A DNA stretch of 64,000 nt from Myxococcales bacterium (GCA_016706225.1 JADJKB010000003.1:496001-560000), one strand, 5' to 3'; shown: positions 1-9,143, counted from the first letter of the stretch. Made by a program: numbers and translations. Notes: a model not told the origin generated them from the letters alone.

Positions 1-67
1 ACCGGCGGCGGCTGTCCTGACCGTGAGGAGCGTCGCGCGGCGTACGCTGTCGTCAACGGAGTGGGAA

Positions 68-1876
68 CTAGTAGTCAGCCACGACGCGGAGCCGGCCACC
101 GGCCACCACCGGTGGTTTGGCGGGAGCGTGCAGCTCGTGCTCTCTCCAGATCGCGAAGTCTTCAGGCAGTGGGCCGGGCAAGGTCGGCTGGAGGTTCTTT
201 TCGAGCAAGAGAAAATCGTGGCGGGCTTCGAGCTCGAGGGGCAGGTTGTGCTCGGGACCCTGCGCTTTGAACCAGGCGCGAGCCCTCTGCACGTTCTCAA
301 TCAAGACGTCATGCTGCGGGTCTGCCTTTGCCGCTTCCAGGAAACGAGCCTGCATCGTGGGCAGGTCACCGCGTCGGTAGGCGATGCACGCGAGGTAGTT
401 CAGACCCAAACCCGGGCACGGATGCCCGAGCTCGAGCGCACGCTGGACATGGCGCTCGGCTCCATCCAGATCCCCTTCGTGATAGAGTGCCCCCGCCAGA
501 TCGAGGTGCGCGGCGTGGTGATCACCCAGGCGCTCGAGGACCGCGCGAAAATCCGCCGTGCTCTCTCGAAAGCCGACGCGGATGCCCTTGTTCTTGGCGA
601 ACCAGTCGCTCATCAGCTTGGCGTCCGCTGGTGTGGCGTCGAATGGCGTCTTCAGCTCCTGGAAGTCTCCGCTGAAATACGCTTCGCGCTGCAGCCAGCC
701 GGCCTTCTCGGCGTCGTCGAAGTCGAGCGTTCCGGGGTAGATCGAGAGGCACGAGAACAGGTACTCGTGGGGCCGAGCACGCTCGAGAAATCCGAGCGTC
801 TCGCGGAAGGTCTCGGCCGTCTCGCCGCGGTTTCCCAGCATCATGTAGAAGCGCACGCGGATGCCGTATTTCTTCGCGAGCTCGCCGGCGTCGATGATCT
901 CCTGCACGCTGATCTTCTTGTTGATGGCGTCCAAGATCGGTTGTGAGCCACTCTCGACTCCCAGGCTCAAGCGCTGACAGCCGGCGAGACGCATCTCTTT
1001 CAGGAGTTCCTCGCTCAGCACGTCGACGCGTGTGTCGCAGCTCCACAGGAACTGGAGCCCCCGCTGGCGAATGCCCTGACAGATCTGCAGCGCTCGCTTG
1101 CGGTTGGCGGTGAAGGTGTCGTCCTTGATCTGGATCATCTTCACGGGCAAGCGCCCGAGCGCACTCTCGATGGAGTCGAGCACGTAGGGGATGCTCTGCC
1201 CGCGGAACCCCCGACCCCAGCTCGTCTCTGCTCCGCAGAACGTACACTGCCAGGGACAGCCGCGAGACGTCATCACGATGTGGGTGTCGAAGTGCCGATG
1301 CGGCGACTCGAGGCTGTCGAGATCCTTGATGGCCGGGCGGTCGGCTGCCAGCACCGGCTGCTCCGCTTCGCGATACACACTGCCAGCGATACCGCCGAGC
1401 GGCTGTTTTGCCGCGACCCGCGCCAAGATCTCCCGGAACGTGTCCTCGGACTCACCCAGCGTGACCAGATCGATTTCCGGGTGGTGCGCCAACATCTCTC
1501 TTGCGAGAGGCGTGGCGTGCGGGCCGCCCACGACGATCGGAGCTCCGGGACGCAGCTGTTTGAGCAGCCGCGCTACGTACGCGACGCCACGCCGGTTCGC
1601 GGTCCAGCACGACATGCCGTACACATCGGCGTCGAGTTCCCGCAACACCTCTTCGACGCGCGTCCAGGCAAATCCCGAGAGGTTCATCACCTTCACCCGG
1701 TGACCCTCTCGAATGGCCTGAGCGCCGAGTGAAAAGAGTCCGTAGGGCGTCTGGAAGAAATCCGAGTCGAGATCTCCCTCGCGGTAGTCGGCGGGCGGTC
1801 CCTCGCCCTTTGGCGGCGGAGCCTCACCCGGCCGACCGATCTTCCACGGGGGTGGATACAGGAGTGCGATGCGCAT
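68..1876 (-). CDS. B12-binding-domain radical SAM protein with C-terminal TPR
   Basis: About 602 residues. The N-terminal ~150 residues look like a cobalamin-binding Rossmann domain (start RIALLYPPPW, with VVGGPHATPLA near 116-126). The radical SAM cluster motif CPWQCTFC follows, with cysteines at about 207, 211 and 214. The C-terminal ~110 residues resemble TPR helices (HLDLAGALYHEGDLDGAERH). This layout is typical of class B radical SAM enzymes, which use methylcobalamin or a B12 cofactor; the substrate cannot be inferred. I start at the ATG giving MRIALLYPPPW because the domain begins there. An upstream in-frame ATG at 1900 lies inside a possible -10 box (TATGCT on the minus strand, 1896-1901). 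It stands alone, with no biosynthetic neighbours. The family is firm, the function open. Confidence 0.85.
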   Translation of the reverse strand: MRIALLYPPPWKIGRPGEAPPPKGEGPPADYREGDLDSDFFQTPYGLFSLGAQAIREGHRVKVMNLSGFAWTRVEEVLRELDADVYGMSCWTANRRGVAYVARLLKQLRPGAPIVVGGPHATPLAREMLAHHPEIDLVTLGESEDTFREILARVAAKQPLGGIAGSVYREAEQPVLAADRPAIKDLDSLESPHRHFDTHIVMTSRGCPWQCTFCGAETSWGRGFRGQSIPYVLDSIESALGRLPVKMIQIKDDTFTANRKRALQICQGIRQRGLQFLWSCDTRVDVLSEELLKEMRLAGCQRLSLGVESGSQPILDAINKKISVQEIIDAGELAKKYGIRVRFYMMLGNRGETAETFRETLGFLERARPHEYLFSCLSIYPGTLDFDDAEKAGWLQREAYFSGDFQELKTPFDATPADAKLMSDWFAKNKGIRVGFRESTADFRAVLERLGDHHAAHLDLAGALYHEGDLDGAERHVQRALELGHPCPGLGLNYLACIAYRRGDLPTMQARFLEAAKADPQHDVLIENVQRARAWFKAQGPEHNLPLELEARHDFLLLEKNLQPTLPGPLPEDFAIWREHELHAPAKPPVVAGGRLRVVADY

Positions 1877-1997
1877 TTCGTCCCGCTCGCCCCCGAGCAT
1901 AGAGCCGGACCCGCCGAGCGCACACCCCGCCGCGCAAATCTGCAGTTTGTGCCGCTCCGCCCGCGAGCGCGCAGGCGGTCGGCCGGCGCGGCCGTGC

Positions 1998-2003
1998 TAC
2001 GCT
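1998..2003 (+). promoter_or_regulatory. Putative -10 box TACGCT, near-leaderless start
   Basis: TACGCT ends 8 bases before the GTG at 2012 with no Shine-Dalgarno sequence between. It matches the recurrent TAnnnT motif of this window. Confidence 0.4.
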
Positions 2004-2011
2004 TCGTCGTG

Positions 2012-3328
2012 GTGTTTTTAGGTCGAGTGTTGTCCGGAGGTATGGCTGCGCTCGTGCTCGCCGCTTGTGCAACGGGACCTGGAGCCGGTAGCGACGACGG
2101 GAGTGGCGGCGGCGCAGGGGACGCCAGCGCCGACGCCGGAGCGGCGGGCAGCGGCGGCTCGGCGGTCGACGGGTCGAGCGGAGCTGGCGGCACCAGTGGC
2201 AGTGGCGGCGGCCTCAACTTCGACGCAGGCGCGGACGGTCAAGACCTCGACGCGGCTTTCGATCCGGACGCGGCCTGCGCGTTCGCGACGGAAGAGACGA
2301 CTCCGGAGCTTCAGCCCGTCGACATCATCTGGGCGGTCGACAACTCCGTGAGCATGCAGCCCGCCATCGACGAGGTGACCAAGGGGCTGAACGCCTTCGC
2401 CGCCCTGATCGGCAGCAAGAACCTCGACTACCGCGTGATCATGCTGAGCCTGCGCAGCAAGACGAACCCGGTGGTGGTCGCCGGCTCGAACCGCTACGCG
2501 GTGTGTATTCCACCGCCGCTCTCGGCGGACACGAACTGCAGCAACGGTCCGCGCTTCTTCCAGTCGAGCATCGACATCCGGAGCACACAACCGCTCGAGC
2601 AGATCCTGGGCACGCTGGGGCAGACCGCAGGCTACGCAGTCGGCGAGGCAAAGGGCGGCGAGGCCTGGAAGGCCGAGCTCAGACCGAGTGCGACCAAGAC
2701 CTTCGTCGTCGTGAGCGACGACAACTCACGCCTTCTCCCGCAGGACTTCGAGACCTTCGCTGGGGGGAAGAACCCATTCAACTCACTGACCCTGCCGCCC
2801 GGGATCCTGGATCCGTCGTGGAACGGGCTGTTCACGGGTTATGTCTTCAGCGGGCTGTACGGCTGGGGCTCGACCACGGATCCCAACGTGACGTGCAAGT
2901 ACCCCGGTGGCTCTTCCCCGCCCAGCTCCGGCCCGACCTACACCACGCTGGTCCTGAAGACCGGCGGCGCCCGGGCACAGATCTGCGCGGGCGCGAGCGC
3001 GTGGGGTCAGTTCTTCGATGACGTCGCGACCGCAGTCGTGAAGTACTCGAAGCTCTCGTGCACGCTCGCGTTGCCCAAACCGCAGACGGGCAAGCTCGAT
3101 CCCGGCAAGGTGAACGTGCTCGTGGTCGGGCAGACGACGACGGCGCTGCCCAAGGTGAACGGAGCGAGCGCGTGTGATCAAAATGGCGGCTGGTACTACG
3201 ACGACGACGTCAACCCCACGAAGGTGACCCTGTGTCCGGCGTCGTGTGCCGCGGCAGAGCAAGCCGGCGTGACGACGGGCGGCGTGAAGCTCGTGGTGCA
3301 GTTCGGCTGTCAGACGATCGTGAAGTGA
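2012..3328 (+). CDS. Lipoprotein with von Willebrand factor A-like domain
   Basis: About 438 residues. The GTG at 2012 gives a good lipoprotein signal (FLGRVLSGGMAALVLAAC), ending in an LAAC lipobox; adjacent GTG at 2009 is equally possible. A Gly/Ser/Ala/Asp-rich tether follows to about residue 85. A segment VDIIWAVDNSVSM, near residue 103, has the D-x-S-x-S metal-site signature of vWA domains. The C-terminal part holds several cysteine pairs (ASACDQNGG, CPASCAAAEQAG), consistent with a disulfide-bonded exported protein. Likely surface-exposed; the ligand is unknown. The next lipoprotein begins 60 bases downstream on the same strand. The start codon is the least certain point. Confidence 0.75.
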   Translation: MFLGRVLSGGMAALVLAACATGPGAGSDDGSGGGAGDASADAGAAGSGGSAVDGSSGAGGTSGSGGGLNFDAGADGQDLDAAFDPDAACAFATEETTPELQPVDIIWAVDNSVSMQPAIDEVTKGLNAFAALIGSKNLDYRVIMLSLRSKTNPVVVAGSNRYAVCIPPPLSADTNCSNGPRFFQSSIDIRSTQPLEQILGTLGQTAGYAVGEAKGGEAWKAELRPSATKTFVVVSDDNSRLLPQDFETFAGGKNPFNSLTLPPGILDPSWNGLFTGYVFSGLYGWGSTTDPNVTCKYPGGSSPPSSGPTYTTLVLKTGGARAQICAGASAWGQFFDDVATAVVKYSKLSCTLALPKPQTGKLDPGKVNVLVVGQTTTALPKVNGASACDQNGGWYYDDDVNPTKVTLCPASCAAAEQAGVTTGGVKLVVQFGCQTIVK

Positions 3329-3388
3329 GAGGCAGGGGGGCCCCGCCTGCACGGGGAAGGGCTGCCGCACGGCGGCGTATCAAGGGGC

Positions 3389-4510
3389 ATGCCGAGACTC
3401 TCTCTGATTGCCCTGCTCGCTTGCGCGCTCTCCGGCTGCGGTAGCTCGGGCAGCGGCGGCGGTAGCACCGGCGGCGCCGCAGGCGGGGGAGCGGCGGGCG
3501 GCGCGGGCGGAAGCGGCGGCACGGGCCTGGGCGGCAGCGCAGGCGCGGCCGGCACTGCGAGCGGGGGCGCGGCGGGCGGTGGCGGCACGGTTGCCCTCGG
3601 TTCGACCTTCGCGCCCGCCGAGAGCCTGGTGACGAATCAGACGAATTGCTTCCGCATCGCGCTGGCAGGCGGCCGCGTGTTCTGGGCCAGTCGCGGTGAC
3701 AGCGCAGCGAGCGTGCCGGGCAGCCTCTCTTCGGTGCCGCTCGCTGGTGGCTCGCCGACTACGCATCACGAGGGGACGGTCGCTGCGGTCAAGCCGTTCG
3801 GGGCTCAGGTGCTATTCGCTGACCGCGCAACCGAGACGATCTACATCATGGAAGCTGACGGTACGAAGAAGACGACCTTCGTTGCGCCAGCGGGCCCGGT
3901 GATCGATCTCGCCCCGGGCGGCGAGTATCTGTGGTGGACAGCCGACGCGCCCGATTTCCAGCGCGCGTTGCTGACCGGCAGCGCGGCGCAGGTGCTGGCG
4001 GACTTGCCCTCCACGAATTTCTACTACTTGATCGGCACGGGCGCCTACGTCTTCGCCCTCGCTTCCACCGGTTCGGATCCCGCGCTGCGCCGAGTGAAGA
4101 TCGGCGATCCGAATTTCGACGTCGTCGCTCCGACCGCGGCGTTGACGCAGCTCGCCGTGGATGCAACGTACGTGTACTTTGGCACGCCGAGCGGCGTTTC
4201 GCGCGTCGCGTTCGACTCTTCGTCCCCGGAAGCGCTGGCGACAGTCGATGGCCCAAACGCCATCGCCCTGGACCAGGACGCTTTGTACGTGACGACGGAC
4301 GCCTCGAAGTCCTGCACTGCCGGCGGGGGCCAGGTCTTGCGCATCCCCTTCGATACCAAGACCGTCGAGGTGCTCGCGGACAAACAAGACTGCCCTTCGG
4401 GCATCGCCGTCGATGCCTCCGGTGTGTACTGGGTCAACGCCGGCAGCCGCACCGGCGGCCCCTTGAACGACCCGGGTACCGGCGCTTTGATGCGGGCGAA
4501 GCGTCTATGA
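3389..4510 (+). CDS. Gly-rich-tethered beta-propeller-like lipoprotein
   Basis: 373 residues. The signal peptide MPRLSLIALLACALSGC ends in an LSGC lipobox at Cys17. Residues 18-70 are an almost pure Gly/Ala/Ser tether. The rest carries repeated blade-like segments such as AVDATYVYFGT, ALDQDALYVTT and AVDASGVYWVN. These are the pattern of the six- or seven-bladed propeller lipoproteins common in myxobacteria. No catalytic motif is visible. It probably sits on the outer membrane and binds a ligand or partner, but nothing shows which. It follows the vWA-like lipoprotein with a short gap and may be cotranscribed. Confidence 0.75.
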   Translation: MPRLSLIALLACALSGCGSSGSGGGSTGGAAGGGAAGGAGGSGGTGLGGSAGAAGTASGGAAGGGGTVALGSTFAPAESLVTNQTNCFRIALAGGRVFWASRGDSAASVPGSLSSVPLAGGSPTTHHEGTVAAVKPFGAQVLFADRATETIYIMEADGTKKTTFVAPAGPVIDLAPGGEYLWWTADAPDFQRALLTGSAAQVLADLPSTNFYYLIGTGAYVFALASTGSDPALRRVKIGDPNFDVVAPTAALTQLAVDATYVYFGTPSGVSRVAFDSSSPEALATVDGPNAIALDQDALYVTTDASKSCTAGGGQVLRIPFDTKTVEVLADKQDCPSGIAVDASGVYWVNAGSRTGGPLNDPGTGALMRAKRL

Positions 4511-4546
4511 TACGCCGTGCCTCCCGCCCTGGCGGAACCGCGTCCC

Positions 4547-4789
4547 ATGAGCGCCGAGCAACCCAAGAACAAACTCCACGGCATCACGCTCGAACGCATC
4601 GTGACCGAGCTCGTCGAGCACTACGGCTTTCCCGAGCTCGGCAACTTGGTCAACATCCGCTGCTTTCAAGCGGATCCGAGCGTAGCTTCGAGCCTCAAGT
4701 TCTTGCGCCGCACGCCGTGGGCGCGTGCCAAGGTCGAAGAGCTCTATCTGTTCATGCTGCGCGAGGCTGAACGCTCAGCGCGAGGCTGA
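4547..4789 (+). CDS. VF530 family (DUF2132) small DNA-binding-like protein
   Basis: 80 residues. It matches the VF530/DUF2132 family almost end to end: LHGITLERIVTELVEHYG, then IRCF..DPSV.SSLKFLRRTPWAR and VEELYLFML. The family is a small all-helical fold whose structure suggested DNA binding; no cellular role is established. I chose the ATG giving MSAEQPKNK. Another in-frame ATG-like start at 4517 would add ten unconserved residues. It ends four bases before the convergent Cys-rich gene. Confidence 0.85.
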   Translation: MSAEQPKNKLHGITLERIVTELVEHYGFPELGNLVNIRCFQADPSVASSLKFLRRTPWARAKVEELYLFMLREAERSARG

Positions 4790-4793
4790 ACGC

Positions 4794-5144
4794 TCAAAAC
4801 GCGCAGCAGAACCCGGCGGCTCCGTCGTCGGCGCAGCCCGCCGCGGCTGGGGCGCCCGGCGCGCACGAGTAGTCATGGGGCTGGCCCGCCTTGTTGGCGC
4901 AGACGTAGTCCGTCGACTTGAAGTGACTGCAGATGGGATCGGGACAACACCAATGCAGGTTGGCGAGGGTGCCCTTGGTGCCGAGCACGCAGCCGGTAGC
5001 CGGCGGGACCTTCGCGTAGTGCGGGCAATAGAACCCGTGGCCCGTGACGGAGCCCTCGGTGCACGCATCGGTGTAGCCGCAGTCGTCCGCGGCGCTGACC
5101 CCGGCAGGCGCACCAGCGCCGCCGCCGCCGGGCGACTTGCTCAC
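4794..5144 (-). CDS. Small Cys-rich protein, coupled to or split from upstream lipoprotein
   Basis: 116 residues if started at the GTG at 5144, which overlaps the stop of the upstream gene (GTGA). It opens with a Ser/Pro/Gly/Ala linker. The cysteine-rich body contains CGYTDACTEG, FYCPHYAK, HWCCPDPICSH, DYVCANKAG and a terminal FCCAF. So many cysteines suggest an oxidising extracytoplasmic location, but no signal peptide is present with any plausible start. One extra base near 5141-5150 would fuse it in frame to the lipoprotein upstream, so it may be the detached C-terminal domain of that protein. Function not recognised. Confidence 0.55.
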   Translation of the reverse strand: MSKSPGGGGAGAPAGVSAADDCGYTDACTEGSVTGHGFYCPHYAKVPPATGCVLGTKGTLANLHWCCPDPICSHFKSTDYVCANKAGQPHDYSCAPGAPAAAGCADDGAAGFCCAF

Positions 5145-6319
5145 GGAGCCGGAACCAAATCGCCGAGTGCCGCCCGCACCGCAACCGCCTGCGTGCGTAC
5201 AGCCAGGGACTGCTCCATGTGAATGAAGCGCCCGCTCGCGCTCTTGGCGGCGAGCGTGCACGGCGTTAGCGAGCCGTTTCTGAAGCGACCCGCGACGTCC
5301 GTCTCCCCGCACAGCCGCACGACGACCGACGGCGCGCCTGGATAGCCGTTGCAGGTGGTCACGGTTTGCGCGGGGAGGCCTGCGGCCGCCAGCTTCTGCC
5401 CGAGCAGCTTCGCCAAAACTGCGACCGGCGCGTCCGCGGCAGTCGGCGCGCTAGTGCCGTCCGACAGGCTCACACCGACATCCGCCATGCCATGCACACC
5501 AATCACCAAGTCCGAAGGGAACGCCGCAGCGAGACCCTCGTGAGCGCTCTCGTAGAAGCTGTCCGCGACGTGGGCCATGTCACTCGTTCGGAACTTCTCG
5601 TCCGCGCCACCGCTACATGCCGTCGTCGTTCCCGCACAAGACGAGAACGCACTGTTCGCACAGCGGTGGGTCCCACTCGCGACGAGGGCGCGCGCGCCGA
5701 GCTCGGTGAACGCCTCGAAGGCCTGCGTCAGCGTCTTCGAATCAAACAGCGGATGGGGCGCTTCGAGCACGAGGGCGCGGGCGGGACCGGTGCGCAGCGC
5801 AAACACCGCAGCGCCTTCGCCTCCGCTCTGGGGTCGGTAGAGCGCAATCGCCGCATCTTCCCCCGCGCCGCGACAGAGCTTGTATCCCGCCTGACCCGCC
5901 TGACTCAGGGCCGCCGCACCATCGCCCGCCGCGAGGGACGCAACGGAGCTCGTGAGCGCTGCGCGTGCCGCCGGGCTGGGGGTGACGTAGCCGTTGCTCC
6001 CCGCAGCGGGAAACTGGATCTGGCCGGGATCGAAGGTTTCGGCTGGGCTGACTACACACGTCGGAAGAGCTGCCAGGGGATCCGAAGCCGCGCCCGCAGC
6101 ACCGTCAGTCGCGGCGTCCGCGAGGCCAGCGCTTCCCCCCCCTGCCGCGGTCGCGCCAGAGCTACCACCAGCCCCCGCTGCATCGGGCCACGCTGCGTCC
6201 GAGCTGGAGACGCCCCCGCTGCTTGGCGCCGCGCCATCCGCATCGGACTGACACTGACACCCCGCCGAGAGGCCCACGACCGCGGCGAATCCGAGCGAGC
6301 TGACGAAGCGGAGCCCCAC
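5141..6319 (-). CDS. Lipoprotein, possible zinc-peptidase/amidohydrolase-like
   Basis: About 392 residues from the GTG at 6319. This start is favoured because a TATGCT box ends 6 bases upstream and because it yields a signal peptide with lipobox (GLRFVSSLGFAAVVGLSAGC). A Ser/Ala/Gly tether follows to about residue 75. The body holds ALVLEAPHPLFDSKT, ALVASGTHRC and LVIGVHGMAD. Spaced histidines and acids like these are seen in N-formylglutamate amidohydrolase and poly-gamma-glutamate hydrolase folds, but I could not confirm a family. Cysteine pairs fit an exported protein. The stop overlaps the next gene by four bases. Lipoprotein: fairly sure; enzyme call: speculative. Confidence 0.65.
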   Translation of the reverse strand: MGLRFVSSLGFAAVVGLSAGCQCQSDADGAAPSSGGVSSSDAAWPDAAGAGGSSGATAAGGGSAGLADAATDGAAGAASDPLAALPTCVVSPAETFDPGQIQFPAAGSNGYVTPSPAARAALTSSVASLAAGDGAAALSQAGQAGYKLCRGAGEDAAIALYRPQSGGEGAAVFALRTGPARALVLEAPHPLFDSKTLTQAFEAFTELGARALVASGTHRCANSAFSSCAGTTTACSGGADEKFRTSDMAHVADSFYESAHEGLAAAFPSDLVIGVHGMADVGVSLSDGTSAPTAADAPVAVLAKLLGQKLAAAGLPAQTVTTCNGYPGAPSVVVRLCGETDVAGRFRNGSLTPCTLAAKSASGRFIHMEQSLAVRTQAVAVRAALGDLVPAP

Positions 6320-6325
6320 CGCCCG

Positions 6326-6331
6326 AGCATA
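6326..6331 (-). promoter_or_regulatory. Putative -10 box TATGCT, leaderless start
   Basis: On the minus strand TATGCT ends 6 bases before the GTG at 6319. There is no Shine-Dalgarno sequence. Confidence 0.45.
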
Positions 6332-6381
6332 CGACGATCGGGCACTGCTTGCGTCTACGTCGCCAATGCAGCGAACCGGAC

Positions 6382-6387
6382 TAAGCT
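6382..6387 (+). promoter_or_regulatory. Putative -10 box TAAGCT, leaderless start
   Basis: TAAGCT ends 8 bases before the ATG at 6396. It supports that ATG over the upstream in-frame ATG at 6366, which lies before the box. Confidence 0.45.
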
Positions 6388-6395
6388 GGGCGCTG

Positions 6396-6914
6396 ATGCC
6401 CGTGACCAGAGCCAGAGTCACCGCGTGGGTCGTGGGCGCCGCGCTCGCCGCCGGTGCGCTGGCCGTGTTCAAACGCCCCGCCTCGCCCGAGCGCGAGAGC
6501 ATGAGTCTGGTGGAACGGATCGCGGCGACCCTCGACGACAAACCGAGTGAAGCCCCGGCGAAGCGCGCCGCGCGGTTACGGCAGGAGCTCGCTCCTCTGC
6601 TCTCACCCGACGCGAGCTTCGACGTCAGTGGCGGCCCTTCCGCCCGCGGGCGCGACGAGGTCATCGCCCGCGCCATCGAGCTGGGCTTCGGGCACCGCCC
6701 GGCCATTCAGCTCAAAGAGCTGCGGGCCCAGAGCCTCGACCCGTCGCGAGTACGCATCACCTTCGAGGCGCTGGTCTCGGATTCGCAAGCAGGGGATCTG
6801 CACGCCGCTCCCCGCCACGGTGAGGTCGAGGTCGAGCACGGCAGCGGCGGTTATCTGCTGCGTCGCCTGACCCTCGACGCCGAGTCGCGGGCTGAGCCCG
6901 AGCCGCGCCCCTGA
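6396..6914 (+). CDS. Hypothetical membrane-anchored protein, SnoaL/NTF2-like C-terminus
   Basis: 172 residues. An N-terminal hydrophobic segment (VTAWVVGAALAAGALAVF) is a signal anchor. It is followed by a helix (MSLVERIAATLDD) and an alpha+beta region with RGRDEVIARAIELGFGHRP, ITFEALVSDSQAGDLHA and HGEVEVEHGSGGYLLRRL. That alternation resembles NTF2/SnoaL-like small domains with one substrate pocket, but the match is weak. It stands divergent to the lipoprotein at 5141-6319 and about 100 bases before sucC, with no evident link to either. Confidence 0.6.
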   Translation: MPVTRARVTAWVVGAALAAGALAVFKRPASPERESMSLVERIAATLDDKPSEAPAKRAARLRQELAPLLSPDASFDVSGGPSARGRDEVIARAIELGFGHRPAIQLKELRAQSLDPSRVRITFEALVSDSQAGDLHAAPRHGEVEVEHGSGGYLLRRLTLDAESRAEPEPRP

Positions 6915-7019
6915 ACGGGTGAAAGCGCGTGCGCACCGGGCTCCGCGCGAGCGCGCAAGGCTTTCCGCCCCGAGCCGCTTGCCGCCGCTCGAACCCTGAT
7001 CTACTCGCCTTGTCCCCCA

Positions 7020-8219
7020 ATGAAGATCCACGAGTATCAAGGCAAGCAGATCTTCGCGAAGTACGGCATTCCGGTCCCGAAGGGCTACCCGGCCTTCAGC
7101 ACCGAAGAGGCCGAGACCGTCGCGAAAAAATTGATCGACGAGACCGGCGTGCCGGTGGTCGTCGTCAAGGCGCAGATCCACGCGGGTGGGCGCGGCAAGG
7201 GCGGCGGCGTCAAGGTCGTGAAGGACGGACCGAAGAAGGTCCGCGAGGTGGCCGATTCACTGCTCGGCATGCAGCTGGTCACACACCAGACCGGTCCGGG
7301 CGGACAGAAGGTGCGTCGCCTCTACATCGAGCAAGGGCTCGACATTGCCCGGGAGCTCTACCTGGGCCTGGTCGTGGACCGCGAGAAGAAGCGGATCGCG
7401 ATCATGGCCAGCACCGAGGGCGGCGTGGAAATCGAGAAGGTCGCCGCGGAGACGCCGGAGAAGATCCTGACCGAGCACATCGATCCCGTGCTCGGCCTGG
7501 GCGCGTGGCAGGGTCGCAAGCTCGCCTTCGGCCTCGGGCTCGGTGAGGGCAGCCCGAAACCCAAGGAGACCATCAAGCAGTTCGGGGACATCCTGGCCAA
7601 GCTCGGTCGCCTGTTCGACCAGGAAGACTGCTCGCTGCTCGAGATCAACCCGCTCATCGTCACCAAGACCGGAGACGTGGTGGCGCTCGACTCGAAGATC
7701 AACTTCGACAGCAACGCCGAGGGCCGCCACAAGGAGTGGGAGGCGCTCGAGGACCGGGACGAAGAGGACGCCATCGAGCTCGAGGCCAAGGAGGCCGGAC
7801 TCTCCTACATCAACCTCGACGGCGACATCGGTTGCCTGGTCAACGGCGCTGGGCTTGCCATGTCCACCATGGACATCATCAAACACTTCGGCGGTGAGCC
7901 CGCGAACTTCCTGGACGTCGGCGGCGGCGCCACCAAGGAGCAGGTCACCAAGGCCTTGAAGATCATCCTGCACGGCGACGAAGCGAAAGGCATCTTCGTC
8001 AACATCTTCGGCGGCATCATGAGGTGCGACGTCATCGCCGAGGGTGTCGTGGCGGCGGCCAAGGAAATCGGCCTGAGCGTGCCGTGTGTGGTGCGGCTCG
8101 AGGGCACCAACGTCGAGCTCGGCAAGAAGATCCTCTCCGAGAGCGGGCTCGCTCTCGTCCCCGCCACCACGATGGCGGACGGCGCGAAGAAAATCGTAGA
8201 CCTGGTGCGCGGCGCCTGA
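7020..8219 (+). CDS. sucC: Succinyl-CoA synthetase (ADP-forming) beta subunit
   Basis: 399 residues, close to the ~388 of E. coli SucC. The beta subunit binds nucleotide through an ATP-grasp fold and, with SucD, converts succinyl-CoA plus ADP to succinate, CoA and ATP in the TCA cycle. It opens with MKIHEYQGKQIFAKYGIPVP. The ATP-grasp core carries KAQIHAGGRGKGGGVKVV, and the C-terminal domain shows GDIGCLVNGAGLAMSTMD and NIFGGIMRCDVIAEG. It sits 13 bases before sucD on the same strand, a standard operon. Identification is secure. Confidence 0.97.
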   Translation: MKIHEYQGKQIFAKYGIPVPKGYPAFSTEEAETVAKKLIDETGVPVVVVKAQIHAGGRGKGGGVKVVKDGPKKVREVADSLLGMQLVTHQTGPGGQKVRRLYIEQGLDIARELYLGLVVDREKKRIAIMASTEGGVEIEKVAAETPEKILTEHIDPVLGLGAWQGRKLAFGLGLGEGSPKPKETIKQFGDILAKLGRLFDQEDCSLLEINPLIVTKTGDVVALDSKINFDSNAEGRHKEWEALEDRDEEDAIELEAKEAGLSYINLDGDIGCLVNGAGLAMSTMDIIKHFGGEPANFLDVGGGATKEQVTKALKIILHGDEAKGIFVNIFGGIMRCDVIAEGVVAAAKEIGLSVPCVVRLEGTNVELGKKILSESGLALVPATTMADGAKKIVDLVRGA

Positions 8220-8232
8220 GGAAAGCAGACCA

Positions 8233-9126
8233 ATGTCCATTCTCGTCAACAAGAACACCCGCGTCGTCGTCCAGGGCATCACCGGCTCCGCCGGCTCCTT
8301 CCACGCCAAACAGTGCATCGCCTACGGCACGCAGGTCGTCGCCGGCTGCACGCCCGGTCGCGGCGGTGAGACCTTCGAGGCCATCGGCCCCGACGGCAAG
8401 ACCGTCAAGATCCCGGTCTTCGACACCATGGCCGAGGTGGTGAAACAGACCGGCGCCGATGCCTCGTGCATCTTCGTCCCGGCGCTCGGCGCAGCCGACG
8501 CCATTCTCGAGGCCGCAGACGCTGGCTGCCGCTTGGTGATCGCCATCACCGAGGGCATCCCGGTGATGGACATGGTCCGGGCTCGCCGGGCTCTCGAAGG
8601 CAAGAACGTTCGACTGGTCGGACCAAACTGCCCCGGGGTCATCACCCCCGGCGAGTGCAAGATCGGCATCATGCCGGGTCACATCCACAAACCCGGCAAG
8701 ATCGGCGTCGTCAGCCGCTCCGGCACCCTCACCTACGAAGCCGTGGGCCAGCTGACGGCCCTCGGCATCGGTCAGAGCACCTGCGTGGGCATCGGCGGAG
8801 ATCCCGTGAACGGCACCGACTTCATCGACGTGCTCAAGCTGTTCAACGAAGATCCAAACACCGAGGGTGTGATCATGATCGGTGAAATCGGCGGCGCGGC
8901 CGAGGAGCGCGCGGCCGAGTACATCAAGGCGCACTTCAAGAAGCCGGTCGCCGGATTCATCGCCGGCACCACCGCCCCCCCCGGCAAACGCATGGGTCAC
9001 GCCGGCGCCATCATCAGCGGCGGCAAGGGCACCGCCAAGGACAAGATCGCCGCGCTCACCGCCGCCGGTGTGAAGGTCGCCCCGACGCCCAGCGACATGG
9101 GGACCACGCTGAAGAGCATGCTGTAG
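8233..9126 (+). CDS. sucD: Succinyl-CoA synthetase (ADP-forming) alpha subunit
   Basis: 297 residues, full family length. It binds CoA and carries the catalytic phosphohistidine; here GHAGAIISGGKGTA places that His at about residue 256. The N-terminal CoA-binding domain shows VQGITGSAGSFHAKQ and the central part GPNCPGVITPGECKIGIMPG. It forms the TCA-cycle complex with SucC encoded just upstream. A purine-rich stretch (gaggaaag) about 10 bases ahead of the ATG is a good ribosome binding site, unlike many genes in this window. It ends 17 bases before the convergent radical SAM gene. Confidence 0.97.
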   Translation: MSILVNKNTRVVVQGITGSAGSFHAKQCIAYGTQVVAGCTPGRGGETFEAIGPDGKTVKIPVFDTMAEVVKQTGADASCIFVPALGAADAILEAADAGCRLVIAITEGIPVMDMVRARRALEGKNVRLVGPNCPGVITPGECKIGIMPGHIHKPGKIGVVSRSGTLTYEAVGQLTALGIGQSTCVGIGGDPVNGTDFIDVLKLFNEDPNTEGVIMIGEIGGAAEERAAEYIKAHFKKPVAGFIAGTTAPPGKRMGHAGAIISGGKGTAKDKIAALTAAGVKVAPTPSDMGTTLKSML

Positions 9127-9143
9127 GCGCGGGCCGTCGAGCG

